Shown: one piece after another, positions 6,631 to 7,025 of the stretch
Numbering within the stretch: the stretch's first letter is position 1
Layout: each line of letters begins with the position of its first letter
Assembly: GCA_016199605.1 (NCBI GenBank)
Contig: JACQGJ010000185.1
Span: 1 to 7,025, forward strand
Source: Armatimonadota bacterium
Lineage (GTDB): Bacteria; Armatimonadota; Abditibacteriia; CG2-30-59-28
Length of the DNA: 7,025 nt
Direction of reading: 5' to 3'
Translations under genes and position numbers: made by a program
The notes under the pieces: generated by a model
Databases searched by the model: none
What the model was told of the DNA's origin: nothing
Seen by the model: only the letters and a program-made list of their open reading frames with translations

Positions 6631-6665
6631 CTTCACTCTTTACGTTTCACGTATCACGCTTCACG
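6631..6665. repeat. Inverted heptamer units (NNTCACG) facing the tandem array
   Basis: Five units in the opposite orientation, CTTCACT, CTTTACG, TTTCACG, TATCACG and CTTCACG, begin 27 bases after the tandem array and end 5 bases from the alpha-subunit stop. Units 6645-6665 can pair with units at 6541-6561 with only two mismatches in 21 bases, so the transcript could form a long hairpin between the two cistrons. Confidence 0.85.
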
Positions 6666-6670
6666 TTGCA

Positions 6671-7025
6671 CTATCCCGTCTCTCTTGTGACCAGGACCGC
6701 GACGGGCGCCTGTCGTTCTTCCGCCAGGTCGAAGGCTTCAGCGAGTCGGGGGAGGTCCTCGTCTTTGTGCAGGAAGTCGTAAGGCACGCCCCACGCGTCC
6801 AGGGCCGGCTCCAGCAACAATGCGCACGAGTCGAGGTCAGGTCGGCTGAGGTTGTCAGGCGTCAGCTTCCGGTGAGCAGGCGAGAGGCCGCTGGCGACCT
6901 GCCGCAGGTAGCCGCGGTAGGTAATGAGACACACGAGCGGCACGCGCATCCGCATGGCAGTCCCTCGCAGAGCGTCGCCACTCTCCAGGAAGCCGGTGCT
7001 CTGAATCAGCACGACCGGCTTCTTC
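6671..7025 (-). CDS. TPP-dependent decarboxylase alpha subunit (N-terminal pyrimidine-binding half), 5' end off window
   Basis: The frame is open from the right edge to TAG at 6673-6671, with 117 residues in view. The sequence KKPVVLIQSTGFLESGDAL near the edge, then VPLVCLITYRGYLRQ, and the end RQAPVAVLVTRETG match the small alpha chain of sulfopyruvate/phosphonopyruvate decarboxylase-type enzymes (ComD type, about 170 residues). Roughly a third of the protein, including the region of the conserved Glu that activates the TPP ring, lies beyond the window. Translation probably starts off window; the internal GTG at 7012 falls within a conserved strand and is not a likely start. It precedes the beta chain by 143 bases, most of which is the heptamer repeat. 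The family is well supported. The substrate, and any link to sulfonate or phosphonate metabolism, is inference. Confidence 0.8.
   Translation of the reverse strand, partial: KKPVVLIQSTGFLESGDALRGTAMRMRVPLVCLITYRGYLRQVASGLSPAHRKLTPDNLSRPDLDSCALLLEPALDAWGVPYDFLHKDEDLPRLAEAFDLAEERQAPVAVLVTRETG

Noticed and set aside
6541..6665. CRISPR array
   Set aside because: The units are 7 bases long, contiguous and lack spacers, and no cas genes are present.

Overview
The window reads as a piece of a moderately high-GC bacterial chromosome. The mix of genes fits an uncultured or PVC-type lineage (Planctomycetota, Verrucomicrobiota, Hydrogenedentota or Armatimonadota): a very large secreted CBM9/DUF6067-like glycoside hydrolase, small retropepsin-like aspartic protease genes, a DUF5678-like protein, and a CGTGATA-type heptamer repeat. 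This placement is inferred from remembered family distributions, not computed.

Layout. (1) Positions 1-3447, minus strand: one huge open frame of 1149 codons in view, with a signal peptide, a CBM9-like domain and then a DUF6067/GH-like region. It runs off the left edge without a stop. (2) Positions 3448-3579: a 132-base divergent promoter region. It has a perfect extended -10 facing the hydrolase, an inverted repeat over the hydrolase ribosome binding site, and a weaker promoter facing right. (3) Positions 3580-4682, plus strand: a cluster of three small genes, each of which looks broken. The first is an 81-residue protein frame with an in-frame TGA. The second is a GTGA-coupled stub that resembles the N-terminus of a clan AA aspartic protease. 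The third is a DUF5678-like/retropepsin-like gene with a one-base frameshift and a DIG in place of the catalytic DTG. (4) Positions 4751-5743, plus strand: an intact secreted protein of 330 residues with beta-sandwich-like segments and unknown function. (5) Positions 5744-5912: a convergent intergenic gap. (6) Positions 5913-7025, minus strand: the beta subunit (complete) and alpha subunit (5' end off the window) of a split thiamine-diphosphate decarboxylase of the sulfopyruvate/phosphonopyruvate decarboxylase type. The two are separated by a tandem and inverted heptamer repeat.

Functionally, the hydrolase and the 330-residue protein are predicted to be exported. The TPP enzyme is cytosolic and its two subunits must act together. 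The middle cluster is the most unusual part: two protease-like modules and a small conserved partner, all carrying lesions, which suggests a decaying accessory cassette. The long open frames lying antisense to the hydrolase are coding shadows and are not annotated.
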